Source: CAG-452 sp045531335 (lineage in GTDB: Bacteria > Bacillota > Clostridia > TANB77 > CAG-508). From it: DNA of 41,653 nt. The notes under the pieces were generated by a model. That model did no database searches. It was not told the origin of the DNA and saw only the letters and a program-made list of their open reading frames with translations. Positions 14,813 through 23,310 of the stretch are shown here, in pieces. The translations under genes were made by a program, and so were the position numbers. The stretch lies in assembly GCA_045531335.1 (NCBI GenBank), contig JAZSDU010000037.1, positions 1 to 41,653 on the forward strand, written 5' to 3'. Position 1 is the first letter of the stretch, and every line of letters begins with the position of its first letter.

Positions 14813-16060
14813 ATGAGTGAAAGTTCAGTTTTTAATTCAGATATAAATAATCAATTTAATGTATTTAAATTAAGCGCAAAAGGTTTTACTTTAGAACAGA
14901 TACATAAAATATTTGAACTAGATGACTATTTTTCTACTCAAGGAATCGGTAAAAATGGAGATTTTGTAAGATTTCTTTCACAAGCTGAAAATGTCTTATA
15001 TCACAATTCTTTCGAAAGAAATATGCAAGTAGTTTTGAAATATCAAGACAATCCTGTATTTAACAGAATTGCAGAAAGATTAAGATGTAGCACTGTTGAA
15101 GATTATTATACATACATATTGTCTGTTAGAGAATTAGAAAGCTTTTGTGACACATATACATCTACACCTAGAAATCTTAAAAATGTAAATTATAAAAGGA
15201 ATCAGTATGGACATGCTATTCTTGAACCAAAAGATTATTTACTTACAAATATACCAGCAACTCAAGGAACTAGAGAAGGAAAATGGTATTTATTAAGTAA
15301 TAGAACAAGGGTTTTTATAAAAAATGTATGTTCTATAAGAGAAGCTTACAGTGAATTAGTATCGGAAGAAATTGCAAAACAAATGAAAATTCCAGCAGCA
15401 AGTTACGATTTAATAGATATGGGTGGATTACTTAAAATTGCAAGTGTTAATATTTTAGAAACAGGAGAAGAATTAATACATGGATTCGATATCCTAAATG
15501 ATTCTAAAATTAAGGACATTGGATTGATTTGTAATGGCTTATCTAGAAAATTAAAAAGAGACTATCCTCAAATGAGTTCAGAAGACATCCAAAACATAAA
15601 AGAGGATTTTTTAAAAATAACTATTTTTGACAAAATTATAGGAAATTGGGATAGAAATCCAGGAAATTGGGGATTAATTATATCTACTGATGGAAAAATA
15701 AGACTATGCTCAGAATTTGATAATAATAGAGCTTTAAGTTTAAAAGATTTTAATTTTGATAAAGACATGAATATGAATGGAAAACACAATATTGAAGCAC
15801 TTTTAGAATATTGTTTAGATAACTTTTCAAATCCAACAGAATTCTTATCATTTGTTGAACATTGCGTTAAAAATGTAAATGTAAAACAAGCTGCTGCAAA
15901 TATATTAAATGAAAAAGGAATATCAATACCACAAAGTGAAATACAAGGCATGGAGTTTGTAGTACACGGAAGAGCTACTCAACAAATGAGACATTGGTTA
16001 GAAGGCAAAAGAAAATTAAATAAAGAACAAACAGATTCAGAAGAAGAATATGCAAAGTAG
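14813..16060 (+). CDS. HipA/CtkA-like kinase (HipT-like)
   Basis: A 415-residue protein. Residues 1-130 are a helical region I do not recognise. The remainder has the PI3/4K-like HipA kinase plan: a possible P-loop near 149-156 (ATQGTREG); 'RVFIKN' with the presumed ATP-binding Lys170; helix C 'SELVSEEIAKQ'; a catalytic loop 'GNWDRNPGNWG' with Asp280 and Asn285; and a metal-binding 'SEFDNN' with Asp303 in the DFG position. All expected catalytic residues are present. HipA-type kinases phosphorylate targets such as aminoacyl-tRNA synthetases, while CtkA is a related secreted kinase. Which applies is not shown. It is coupled to the HipS-like gene and followed by a terminator. The C-terminal tail is Lys/Glu-rich. 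Confidence 0.75.
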   Translation: MSESSVFNSDINNQFNVFKLSAKGFTLEQIHKIFELDDYFSTQGIGKNGDFVRFLSQAENVLYHNSFERNMQVVLKYQDNPVFNRIAERLRCSTVEDYYTYILSVRELESFCDTYTSTPRNLKNVNYKRNQYGHAILEPKDYLLTNIPATQGTREGKWYLLSNRTRVFIKNVCSIREAYSELVSEEIAKQMKIPAASYDLIDMGGLLKIASVNILETGEELIHGFDILNDSKIKDIGLICNGLSRKLKRDYPQMSSEDIQNIKEDFLKITIFDKIIGNWDRNPGNWGLIISTDGKIRLCSEFDNNRALSLKDFNFDKDMNMNGKHNIEALLEYCLDNFSNPTEFLSFVEHCVKNVNVKQAAANILNEKGISIPQSEIQGMEFVVHGRATQQMRHWLEGKRKLNKEQTDSEEEYAK

Positions 16061-16072
16061 ATTATTATATAT

Positions 16073-16108
16073 AAAAGTACATGGATATTAAAATTCATGT
16101 ACTTTTTT
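16073..16108 (+). terminator. Intrinsic terminator of the HipA-like pair
   Basis: An 11-bp perfect stem, AAAAGTACATG/CATGTACTTTT (16073-16083 and 16096-16106), runs into six T. Confidence 0.85.
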
Positions 16109-16118
16109 GTATTATCTA

Positions 16119-16147
16119 ATGACTTTTGATAAAAAATATAATATAAT
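16119..16147 (+). promoter_or_regulatory. Probable uvrA promoter
   Basis: ATGACT (16119-16124), 17-base spacer and TATAAT (16142-16147). No LexA-type box is visible. Confidence 0.45.
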
Positions 16148-16178
16148 AATAGGTACGTATAGATTCAGGGGGGCAATA

Positions 16179-19039
16179 ATGAACGATAACATAGTAATAA
16201 AAGGTGCTAAAGAGCATAACCTAAAAAATATAAATTTGACTATACCTAGAGATAAATTAGTAGTAATAACAGGGCTTTCTGGTTCTCGGAAAGTCTTCTT
16301 TGGCGTTCGATACTTTATATGCAGAAGGGCAAAGAAGATATGTAGAAAGTTTATCTAGTTATGCAAGACAATTCTTAGGATTGATGGAAAAACCAAATGT
16401 AGAGTCAATAGAAGGACTTTCTCCCGCTATATCTATAGACCAAAAAACAACTTCTAGGAATCCACGTTCTACAGTTGGAACAGTAACAGAAATATATGAC
16501 TATATTCGTCTTTTATACGCAAGAATCGGTGTTCCATATTGTCCAAATTGTGGTAAAAAAATAGAAAAACAAACAATTGATCAAATAATAGATACTCTTA
16601 TGGAATTAGAACAAGGAACAAAAATACAAGTTTTAGCTCCAGTTGTAAGAGGAAGAAAAGGGGAATTTGTAAAGCTTTTAGAAACATTCTCAAAAGAAGG
16701 ATTTGTAAGAGCAAGAGTAGATGGAGAAGTTGTAGAACTTACAGACGATTTACAAATAGATAGAAAGAAAAAACACAATGTAGAAATAATTGTAGATAGA
16801 CTTGTGATAAAAGAAGATATCAGAAGTAGATTAACAGAAAGTGTAGAAGTAGCCCTTAAATACTCCAATAATCTTGTTCTTGTTGATGTAATACGTGTAG
16901 GGGCGGACGACCCTGTCCGCCCGAATACTCACGAAGAATTACTATTCAGCCAAAATTATGCATGTCCTGATTGTAATATAAGTTTTGAAGAATTAAGTCC
17001 TAGAATGTTCTCATTTAATAATCCATTTGGAGCATGTCCAAGTTGTACAGGTATAGGATATTTAATGAAAATGGATGAAGATTTAATTATTCCAGATAAA
17101 AATAAAACTCTTTATGATGGTGTAAAAGCATTTGGAGCAAGCACCATGAAAAAAGGCGATACTATGGCAAAAATGTATTTCGAAAGCATTGGAAGACATT
17201 ATGGTGTAGATATAAAAGTCCCTATAAAGAAACTACCTAGAGAATTTTTGAATAAAATTCTCTATGGGACAGGTGAAGAAAAAATTGATTTTGAATATAA
17301 ATCAGCAGCAGGAACAAGAAAATTCACAGCTCCTTTTGAAGGTGTAATACCTACTTTGGAAAGAAGATATAGAGAAACACAATCTCAAGGAATGAGAACT
17401 TTTTATGAATTATACATGACAAATAGCCATTGCGATGAATGTAATGGAGCAAGACTAAAAAAAGAAGTGTTATCTATAAAGGTAGGTAACAAAAATATAT
17501 ATGAATTAACAAACATGTCTATAGATAAAATAAAAGAATACATTTCAAATTTGAAACTTACAAAAACTCAAAGTTTAATATCTGAACAAATAATTAAAGA
17601 AATAAATATAAGATTACAATTTCTAATGGATGTTGGACTTGAATATTTAACTCTTGCAAGACCAGCAGGAACACTATCAGGTGGAGAAGCGCAAAGAATA
17701 AGGCTTGCTACTCAAATAGGTTCAGGACTTACAGGTGTGTTGTATATATTAGATGAGCCAAGTATAGGACTTCATCAAAGAGACAATGATAAGCTACTTA
17801 CAACACTTAAAAAATTAAGAGATTTAGGAAATACTTTAATAGTAGTAGAACATGATGAAGATACAATGTATGCAGCAGACCAAATTATAGATATTGGTCC
17901 AGGACCAGGCGTTCATGGTGGAAATGTAATTGCTCAGCGGAACTGCAGAAGAAATTAAAAACGTATCAGAATCAATTACAGGAGAATATTTAAGTGGAAG
18001 AAAGCAAATAGCAGTACCTAAAAACAGAAGAAAAGCTAAACCAGTTTCTATTCAAATTAAAGGTGCAACAGAAAACAATTTAAAAAACCTGGATGTTAAG
18101 ATACCATTAGGAGTATTTAATTGTGTAACAGGTGTTTCAGGTTCAGGAAAAAGTACTCTTGTAAATGAAGTTTTATATAAAAATTTAGCAAAAGAGCTAT
18201 ATAAATCAACTGAAAAACCAGGTAAATGCAAAGAAATAAAAGGTATAGAAAATATTGATAAAATAATTAATATAGACCAATCCCCAATAGGTAGAACACC
18301 TCGTTCAAATCCTGCAACATATACAGGTGTATTTGATCATATTAGAGACATATTTGCAACAACAAATGAAGCAAAACTTAGAGGATATCAAAAAGGAAGA
18401 TTTAGTTTTAATGTAAGTGGTGGAAGATGTGAGGCTTGCCAAGGTGATGGGGTACTAAAAATAGAAATGCATTTTTTACCAGATGTATATGTGCCTTGTG
18501 AAGTTTGTAAAGGTAAAAGATATAATAAAGAAACGCTAGAAGTTAAATATAAAGGAAAAAGTATAGCAGATATATTAGATATGACAGTTGAAGAAGCACT
18601 AGAATTCTTTAGTAATGTCCCAAGAATAAAACAAAAAATACAAACACTTCACGATGTAGGACTTGGATACATTAAACTTGGACAACCATCTACTACATTA
18701 TCAGGTGGAGAAGCTCAAAGAATAAAACTTGCAACAGAATTATCAAAAAGGCCAACAGGTAAAACTTTATACATTTTAGACGAGCCTACAACAGGTCTTC
18801 ATATAGCTGATGTTCATAGATTAGTTGATATACTTCATAGATTAGTAGATACAGGAAATACAATACTTGTTATTGAACACAACTTAGATTTAATAAAAAC
18901 AGCTGACCATATAATTGATTTGGGTCCAGAAGGTGGAGATAATGGAGGAGAAGTAGTATCAGTAGGAACACCTGAACAAATTGTAAAAAATGATAAATCA
19001 CATACAGGTAAATTTTTAAAGAAATATTTAGAAAAATAA
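16179..19039 (+). CDS. uvrA: Excinuclease ABC subunit A, reading requires two +1 frame changes at CGG
   Basis: Joined across two shifts this gives a normal 952-residue UvrA, the ATPase damage sensor of nucleotide excision repair. The first shift (C at 16287, codon 37) falls inside Walker A: skipping the C restores GLSGSGKSSLAFDTLY. The second (C at 17938, codon 587) restores 'NVIAQGTAEEI'. Other landmarks are the 'YCPNCG' motif, zinc finger 'CPDC...ACPSC', 'TLSGGEAQRIRLA', 'YILDEPSIGLHQRD', the second Walker A GVSGSGKST, zinc finger 'CEAC...CEVC' and 'ILDEPTTGLH'. No other defects are seen. A GTAGGGGC palindrome is inserted in frame at 16897-16922. GGGGGG rather than AGGAGG precedes the ATG. 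Taken literally it is a triple-fragment pseudogene; the pattern suggests otherwise. Confidence 0.85.
16287..16289 (+). other. CGG +1 shift site 1 (uvrA Walker A)
   Basis: Zero frame reads GGT TCT CGG AAA and diverges from UvrA. Skipping C16287 reads GGT TCT GGA AAG, the Walker A lysine context. Confidence 0.8.
16897..16922 (+). repeat. GTAGGGGC palindrome inserted in frame in uvrA
   Basis: GTAGGGGCGGAC, GACCCT, GTCCGCCC: an 8-bp stem with a 6-base loop. All 26 bases are identical to 36909-36934 after prfB. It encodes about 'VGADDPVRP', between 'LVLVDVI' and 'EELLFSQNYACPDC', which are nearly contiguous in typical UvrA proteins (family knowledge). Confidence 0.85.
17938..17940 (+). other. CGG +1 shift site 2 (uvrA)
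   Basis: Zero frame reads GCT CAG CGG AAC and soon stops at 17956-17958. Skipping C17938 reads GCT CAG GGA ACT and continues as UvrA. Confidence 0.8.
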
Positions 19040-19049
19040 TATTGTTATG

Positions 19050-19078
19050 TTGACTAAACAAATCATTTATTATAAAAT
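19050..19078 (+). promoter_or_regulatory. Promoter of the Cys-cluster gene
   Basis: TTGACT (19050-19055), 17-base spacer and TAAAAT (19073-19078). Confidence 0.65.
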
Positions 19079-19108
19079 ATACGCAAATACTTTTGAAGGA
19101 GCGATATC

Positions 19109-19570
19109 ATGAATCGGCAGTTTAATGAAAGCAAATTAGTAAATGATGAGCTGTGTAAAAAGTGTGGAGGCAGATGTTGCAAGCAATGTGGTTGCTTGTA
19201 TTTCCCTGAAGATTTTAAATTTGAATTAACTTTTGATAATTTAAAATCTGAAATAGATAAGGGGGTTATAGCGATTGATGCAATGTTTTACGTAGATTCT
19301 ATTTATAATAAACTAGACAACCCAGTTTATTACTTAAGAGTCAGGAATACCAACGATTCTACACCAATAGGAATAAATGGTTTTGGAACTTGCAAACTTT
19401 TAATAGAAAATCACTGTTGGCTTGAAACTAAAGATAGACCTAGTGGCGGTAAATATTATATTCCCTTTGAACGTGGTTGCTATACACTTTACACTAACCA
19501 AGATCTTATTGATCTTTGGTCACCTTATCAAAAAGATTTAATGCTTTTAATTGAGCATTACAAAAAATAA
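19109..19570 (+). CDS. Cys-cluster protein of unknown function (YkgJ-like N-terminus)
   Basis: A 153-residue protein started after AAGGAG. Residues 16-30 pack seven cysteines in 'CKKCGGRCCKQCGC', followed by 'LYFPEDF'. This resembles the CxxCxxxCC iron/zinc-chelating cluster of YkgJ-type (CxxCxxCC) proteins. Further cysteines near 'FGTCKLL', 'ENHCWLE' and 'ERGCYTLY' could complete a metal site. That it binds metal is an inference, and no catalytic motif is evident. It is monocistronic, with its own promoter and terminator between uvrA and cinA. Codon 3 is CGG (19115-19117), in frame and apparently read normally, which matters for interpreting the CGG shifts elsewhere. Confidence 0.75.
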   Translation: MNRQFNESKLVNDELCKKCGGRCCKQCGCLYFPEDFKFELTFDNLKSEIDKGVIAIDAMFYVDSIYNKLDNPVYYLRVRNTNDSTPIGINGFGTCKLLIENHCWLETKDRPSGGKYYIPFERGCYTLYTNQDLIDLWSPYQKDLMLLIEHYKK

Positions 19571-19606
19571 AAGAGATGTACATTAAAAACGCACATCTCT
19601 TTTGTT
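19571..19606 (+). terminator. Intrinsic terminator
   Basis: The 9-bp stem AAGAGATGT/ACATCTCTT (19571-19579 and 19593-19601) followed by TTTGTTTTT. It starts one base after the stop of the Cys-cluster gene and also lies after the convergent Asn-rich gene. Confidence 0.8.
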
Positions 19607-19611
19607 TTTAA

Positions 19612-19728
19612 CTATCTACAGTTATTGTTATTGTTTTTATTATTGTTATTGTCTATTCTTTCATTTCTGTTGTTGTTTTTGTTATTATTTTTGTTTTGTC
19701 TGTTTTGTTTATTATTGTTATTTTCCAT
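19612..19728 (-). CDS. Asn/Lys-rich micro-protein
   Basis: A 38-residue protein starting at 19728 on the minus strand, preceded by GGAGGTG with good spacing. It is almost entirely Asn, Lys, Gln and Arg, ending in an Asn run and Cys-Arg. The composition matches small Asn-rich proteins seen in spore-forming Firmicutes (family recollection, no specific name). The frame stays open upstream to 19824, but the extra residues lack a ribosome site. The low complexity makes it uncertain that it is a folded protein; the ribosome site is the main support. Confidence 0.55.
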   Translation of the reverse strand: MENNNNKQNRQNKNNNKNNNRNERIDNNNNKNNNNNCR

Positions 19729-19841
19729 AATCACAGCACCTCCATTTTTTATTAGGAATTTGTAAATTGCAAGAAATATCTTAATTTCAATTCCTATGAT
19801 TTTATTATCTGCAAAAAATATCAAAATATTCTTTTAAAAAA

Positions 19842-19870
19842 TTGTTAATTTTTTAAAAATAAGATATAAT
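19842..19870 (+). promoter_or_regulatory. cinA-murD promoter
   Basis: TTGTTA (19842-19847), 17-base spacer and TATAAT (19865-19870). Confidence 0.7.
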
Positions 19871-19898
19871 AAACGAGATTAAAAAACGAGGTAAAATT

Positions 19899-20366
19899 AT
19901 GGAAAAATTGGTAAATTTATTAAAAAATAAAAATCTAACTATTTCTTCTATGGAATCATGTACAGGAGGATTGTTTGCAAGTGAATTAACAAATACAGAA
20001 GGTTCAAGTAGTATCTTTAAACTGGGTCTAGTAACATATTGTAATGAATATAAAGAGTATTTTGGAGTATCAAAAGAAATTATAAATGAATATACTGTTT
20101 ACAGTAATGAAGTATCAAAAGAAATGGCAAAATCAGTTTCTAATATTGCAAAATCTGATTTTGGTATAGGAATAACAGGTATGTTAGGAACAAAAGATCC
20201 TAAAAACGAAAATAACAATATAAATACAGTATACATATCTATATACGAAAAACAAAACGGCATTTGTTACAATTATAAAATTGAAACATTTGAAAATACA
20301 AGGATTGAAAAAAAGATGTATATTGTTAATTATATAAAGGAGAAATTATATGAAATTTGTAAATGA
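19899..20366 (+). CDS. cinA: CinA C-terminal domain / nicotinamide-nucleotide amidohydrolase PncC-like
   Basis: A 155-residue protein equal to the CinA C-terminal domain alone. Motifs are 'SSMESCTGGLFASELTNTEGSS' with the SxESxTGG nucleophile region, 'GLVTYCNEYK', and 'FGIGITGMLG'. PncC-type enzymes deamidate nicotinamide mononucleotide to nicotinic acid mononucleotide in NAD salvage. The family shows TGxxGP after the last block, whereas this has TGMLGT, a small deviation. The COG1058-type N-terminal domain found in longer CinA is absent. It is preceded by GAGGT, and its end overlaps the murD start by 17 bases, so translation is coupled. Confidence 0.8.
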   Translation: MEKLVNLLKNKNLTISSMESCTGGLFASELTNTEGSSSIFKLGLVTYCNEYKEYFGVSKEIINEYTVYSNEVSKEMAKSVSNIAKSDFGIGITGMLGTKDPKNENNNINTVYISIYEKQNGICYNYKIETFENTRIEKKMYIVNYIKEKLYEICK

Positions 20367-21762
20367 AAAATTACAAGAGTTTGAAAATTATGTAAGAAAT
20401 AAAAAAGTTGCTATAGTCGGTCTTGGAGTAAGCAATATCCCTTTAATTCAATATTTTTATGATTTAGGTTCTGATGTAACAGTATTTAATAATAAACCTA
20501 TAGATAAATTGGAAAAAGAGGTTTTAGACAAGATATATGAATACAAATTAAAATTCTCTTTTGGAGAAAACTATTTATCTAAATTAAAAGGATTTGATAT
20601 AATATTCAGAAGTCCTTCATGTAGACCGGATTTACCTGAAATAAAAAAAGAAATTGAAAATGGTGCAATACTTACTTCTGAAATTGAACTAGTGCTAGAA
20701 ATGTGTCCCGGAACAACAATTGGTGTAACAGGAAGTGATGGAAAAACTACAACAACTACATTAATATATGAGATGCTAAAAGAGCAAGGGTTGAATTGTT
20801 ATTTAGGAGGTAATATTGGTATTCCTTTATTTACTAAAATAAAAGAAATGAAACCAGAGGATTATGTTGTACTTGAATTAAGCAGTTTTCAATTAATGAC
20901 AATGAATGTAAGCCCTAACATAGCTGTAATTACAAATATTAGCCCTAATCATTTAGATATTCATAAATCATATGATGAATACATATCATCAAAAGCAAAT
21001 ATTTTTAAGTATCAAAATAAAAACGATTTATTAGTTTTGAATTTTGAAAACGAAATAACAAAAGACTTTGAAAAAAACGCAAATTCAAAAGTTGTATATT
21101 TTAGTAGCAAAACTAAATTAGATAATGGAGTAATATTAGATAACAATATTATAAAAAATTGTGACAATGGACTAAGAAGACATATTATAAATTTTAAAAA
21201 TTCAAAATTAAGAGGCCTTCATAATGCAGAAAATGTTTGTGCAGCTGTTGCTGCAACAAATAATATTGTATCAGTAGAATCACAATTAAGTGTAGGTATT
21301 AATTTTTCTGGTGTTAATCACAGACTAGAATTTGTAAAAGAAATTGATGGAGCAAAATGGTATAATGATTCAATTGCTTCAAGTCCAACAAGAACAATTG
21401 CTGGATTAAACTCTTTTGATGAAAACATTGTATTAATCGCAGGAGGTTATGATAAACATTTAGATTATAATAAAATTGCAAAACCAATTATTGACAAAAC
21501 TAATTCTCTAATATTGTTAGGTCAAACAACAAATAAAATATATAATGCAGTAACAAATGAATTAAAACACGTAGAAAAGGACTTACCGATTTACAAAGTA
21601 AATACACTTGATGAAGCTGTAGAAAAAGCTAAAGAAATAAGTAAAAAAGATGATATAGTATTATTTTCTCCAGCAAGTGCAAGTTTTGATATGTTTAAAA
21701 ATTTCGAAGAAAGAGGAAACAGATTTAAACAAATTGTAAACAATTTGTTTAGTGAAGAGTGA
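20350..21762 (+). CDS. murD: UDP-N-acetylmuramoyl-L-alanine--D-glutamate ligase
   Basis: A complete 470-residue Mur ligase that adds D-glutamate to UDP-MurNAc-L-Ala in the cytoplasm during peptidoglycan synthesis. Seen: an N-terminal Rossmann-like domain (KVAIVGLGVSNIPLI); the ATP loop GVTGSDGKTTTTT at 125-137 (family usually GTNGK; here GSDGK); 'LELSSFQL'; 'ITNISPNHLDIH'; 'RGLHNAENVCAA' with the Mur ligase HNxxN motif; 'HRLEFV', 'NDSIASSPTRTIAGL', 'LIAGGYDKHLDY'; and 'LFSPASASFDMFKNFEERGNRF', all typical of MurD. AAAGGAG precedes the ATG. It is isolated from the dcw cluster and paired with cinA instead. Confidence 0.93.
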   Translation: MKFVNEKLQEFENYVRNKKVAIVGLGVSNIPLIQYFYDLGSDVTVFNNKPIDKLEKEVLDKIYEYKLKFSFGENYLSKLKGFDIIFRSPSCRPDLPEIKKEIENGAILTSEIELVLEMCPGTTIGVTGSDGKTTTTTLIYEMLKEQGLNCYLGGNIGIPLFTKIKEMKPEDYVVLELSSFQLMTMNVSPNIAVITNISPNHLDIHKSYDEYISSKANIFKYQNKNDLLVLNFENEITKDFEKNANSKVVYFSSKTKLDNGVILDNNIIKNCDNGLRRHIINFKNSKLRGLHNAENVCAAVAATNNIVSVESQLSVGINFSGVNHRLEFVKEIDGAKWYNDSIASSPTRTIAGLNSFDENIVLIAGGYDKHLDYNKIAKPIIDKTNSLILLGQTTNKIYNAVTNELKHVEKDLPIYKVNTLDEAVEKAKEISKKDDIVLFSPASASFDMFKNFEERGNRFKQIVNNLFSEE

Positions 21763-21769
21763 AAAAGTA

Positions 21770-21805
21770 AAGATTATTAAAATTATATTTTAATAATCTT
21801 TTTTT
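21770..21805 (+). terminator. Intrinsic terminator after murD
   Basis: A 14-bp perfect stem, AAGATTATTAAAAT and its complement (21770-21783 and 21787-21800), with T7 overlapping and following. Confidence 0.88.
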
Positions 21806-21855
21806 ACTCTCCTGCATATAATGTATCATGTCAAAATAATTTTAGGAGGGTTGAT

Positions 21856-22443
21856 ATGAATTATCAGAATTATGAGGAATATATGAGAAGCGTTTTAGGT
21901 TACTCACCATATGTAGAAAATGATTATACATATACAGATGAACAAGAAGATATTTATGCTTACTCAAATGATTTAATGCCTAATGCACAAATCCAAGACG
22001 TAACATCTTTTTACCCAGAGATTTATAAAATTATATATCCTATGGTATGTAAAGTGTGTAATATGAATTCAAGTAGAGAACTTACAAAAGAATTGTTGGA
22101 ACAAATGATTAATGAAATTTATAGTAATGTTGAACCAGAGCAAGAAGCAGATTCTTCTACAAGAAATCATGCTCCACTTAAAAACGGAGATGTTAGAAAT
22201 CCAAATGCAAAAGAACCTGTGGCACCAGTAAAAGAAACTAGACAAACTAATTTCTTACTTAGAGATTTAATTAGAATATTAATATTAAGAGAATGGGGAA
22301 GACCGGGGAGGCCTCCAATGAGACCACCATTTCCAGGTGGAAGACCACCTATGGGACCTGGAGGACCGGGAAATATGCAACCACCAAGGCCAGGACCAGG
22401 AAGACCACCTATGGGACCACCACCAAGACCAAGATACTTTTAA
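21856..22443 (+). CDS. Pro/Gly-rich protein, possibly spore-associated
   Basis: A 195-residue protein after a strong AGGAGGG. The N-terminal 25 residues are Tyr/Glu-rich. A conserved-looking helical core follows: 'TSFYPEIYKIIYPMVCKVCNMN...LTKELLEQMINEIYSNV' (about 53-95). A linker leads to 'TNFLLRDLIRILILREW' and then a Pro/Gly/Arg tail with repeated GRPPM units (about 148-192). There is no signal peptide. The promoter-like CATATAATGTA at 21815-21825 resembles a sporulation sigma -10 (weak). The composition suggests a spore coat or surface protein, but I cannot name a family. Confidence 0.75.
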   Translation: MNYQNYEEYMRSVLGYSPYVENDYTYTDEQEDIYAYSNDLMPNAQIQDVTSFYPEIYKIIYPMVCKVCNMNSSRELTKELLEQMINEIYSNVEPEQEADSSTRNHAPLKNGDVRNPNAKEPVAPVKETRQTNFLLRDLIRILILREWGRPGRPPMRPPFPGGRPPMGPGGPGNMQPPRPGPGRPPMGPPPRPRYF

Positions 22444-22471
22444 TTATATAACGAAATTCATTTGAATCAAT

Positions 22472-22501
22472 GTAGGGGTCGCCCAGCAGTGCGACCCCTA
22501 C
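22472..22501 (+). repeat. GTAGGGG-family palindrome (short form)
   Basis: GTAGGGGTCGC and its exact 11-base complement around an 8-base loop, between the Pro-rich gene and the CBS gene. This copy has T instead of C at position 8 of the terminal motif, compensated on the other arm, so the stem is conserved by paired change. Confidence 0.75.
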
Positions 22502-22570
22502 AACTTTATATGTATATTTTTCCAAAAACAACGCAAAATAAAAACATTAAAACAATAGGAGGGAAAGTAT

Positions 22571-23014
22571 ATGAAAGTAAAAGAATGTATGTGCAACAAT
22601 GTTGCTTGTGTAAATCCAGATTCTAAAATATCAGATGTAGCTAAATTAATGCTTAATAGGCATGTAGGCTGCATCCCAGTATGTGATAATAATAAAAAAG
22701 TTGTAGGATTAGTTACCGACAGAGATTTAATATTAAGAACTTTAGCATGCGAAAAAGATATAAAACAAACACCAGTAAGTGAAGTAATGACAACAAAAAT
22801 ATTCAATGTAGCACCTGATGCAGAAGTTTCAGAAGCAGAGAAAATAATGTGTGAATGTCAAATAAGAAGAGTTCCGGTAGTTGAAAATGATGTCTTAGTC
22901 GGAATAATTACAGTTGGAGATTTAGCCAATAACCAAAATATTTCATCTGAGGAAGTTTCAAACACAGTAGAAAAAATATGTAATTTCGGTGAAAATAGCA
23001 AAAATGCAGAATAG
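22571..23014 (+). CDS. Tandem CBS-domain protein
   Basis: A 147-residue stand-alone CBS pair (Bateman module). The first domain spans about 7-60 ('VNPDSKISDVAKLMLNRHVGCIPV', 'VVGLVTDRDLI') and the second about 74-125 ('FNVAPDAEVSEAEKIM', 'RRVPVV', 'LVGIITVGDLA'). Such modules sense adenosine nucleotides and often regulate partners; no partner is adjacent, so the role is undefined. Cysteines at 6, 8, 13, 34 and 38 are more than usual. AGGAGGG precedes the ATG. An about 290-base gap with a GTAGGGGC element follows before the permease. Confidence 0.85.
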   Translation: MKVKECMCNNVACVNPDSKISDVAKLMLNRHVGCIPVCDNNKKVVGLVTDRDLILRTLACEKDIKQTPVSEVMTTKIFNVAPDAEVSEAEKIMCECQIRRVPVVENDVLVGIITVGDLANNQNISSEEVSNTVEKICNFGENSKNAE

Positions 23015-23077
23015 AACAAATTGTAATTTGAGTAGATAACACATTGTTAATAGATTTCTAAAATTTATAGAGGAAAT

Positions 23078-23181
23078 GTAGGGGCGACTAGTAGTCGTCC
23101 GCAACCCGCAAAGCCTTTCTAAAATCAATTTATATTACTAGGTAAATTCTTAGAATGCGGACAGCTGATAGCTGCCCCTAC
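23078..23181 (+). repeat. GTAGGGGC element, full-length copy A
   Basis: A 104-base element beginning GTAGGGGC and ending GCCCCTAC. It contains GACTAGTAGTC near the left end, GCAACCCGC and GCCTTTCTAAAA inside, and GCGGACAGCTGATAGCTGC near the right end. Each end can form its own hairpin. The reverse complement of 25490-25592 matches it over most of its length, including weaker similarity in the outside flanks. Confidence 0.85.
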
Positions 23182-23310
23182 AACATCTGCAATATTTCAC
23201 TCAAATCAATCACATAAATCACAATTTGTTTTATAAAAACCCCACACATATTTACCTAATTTTTACATATAATTTATAGTACAAGCATATAAAATAGGGA
23301 AGTGATATAT

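Noticed and set aside
11469..16178. LexA boxes at uvrB and uvrA
   Set aside because: No GAAC-N4-GTTC-like site is visible near either promoter.
16300..17958. Treating the uvrA pieces (16179-16358, 16300-17958, 17930-19039) as separate genes
   Set aside because: Together they form one collinear UvrA of normal length; the pieces lack their own ribosome sites and split conserved motifs.
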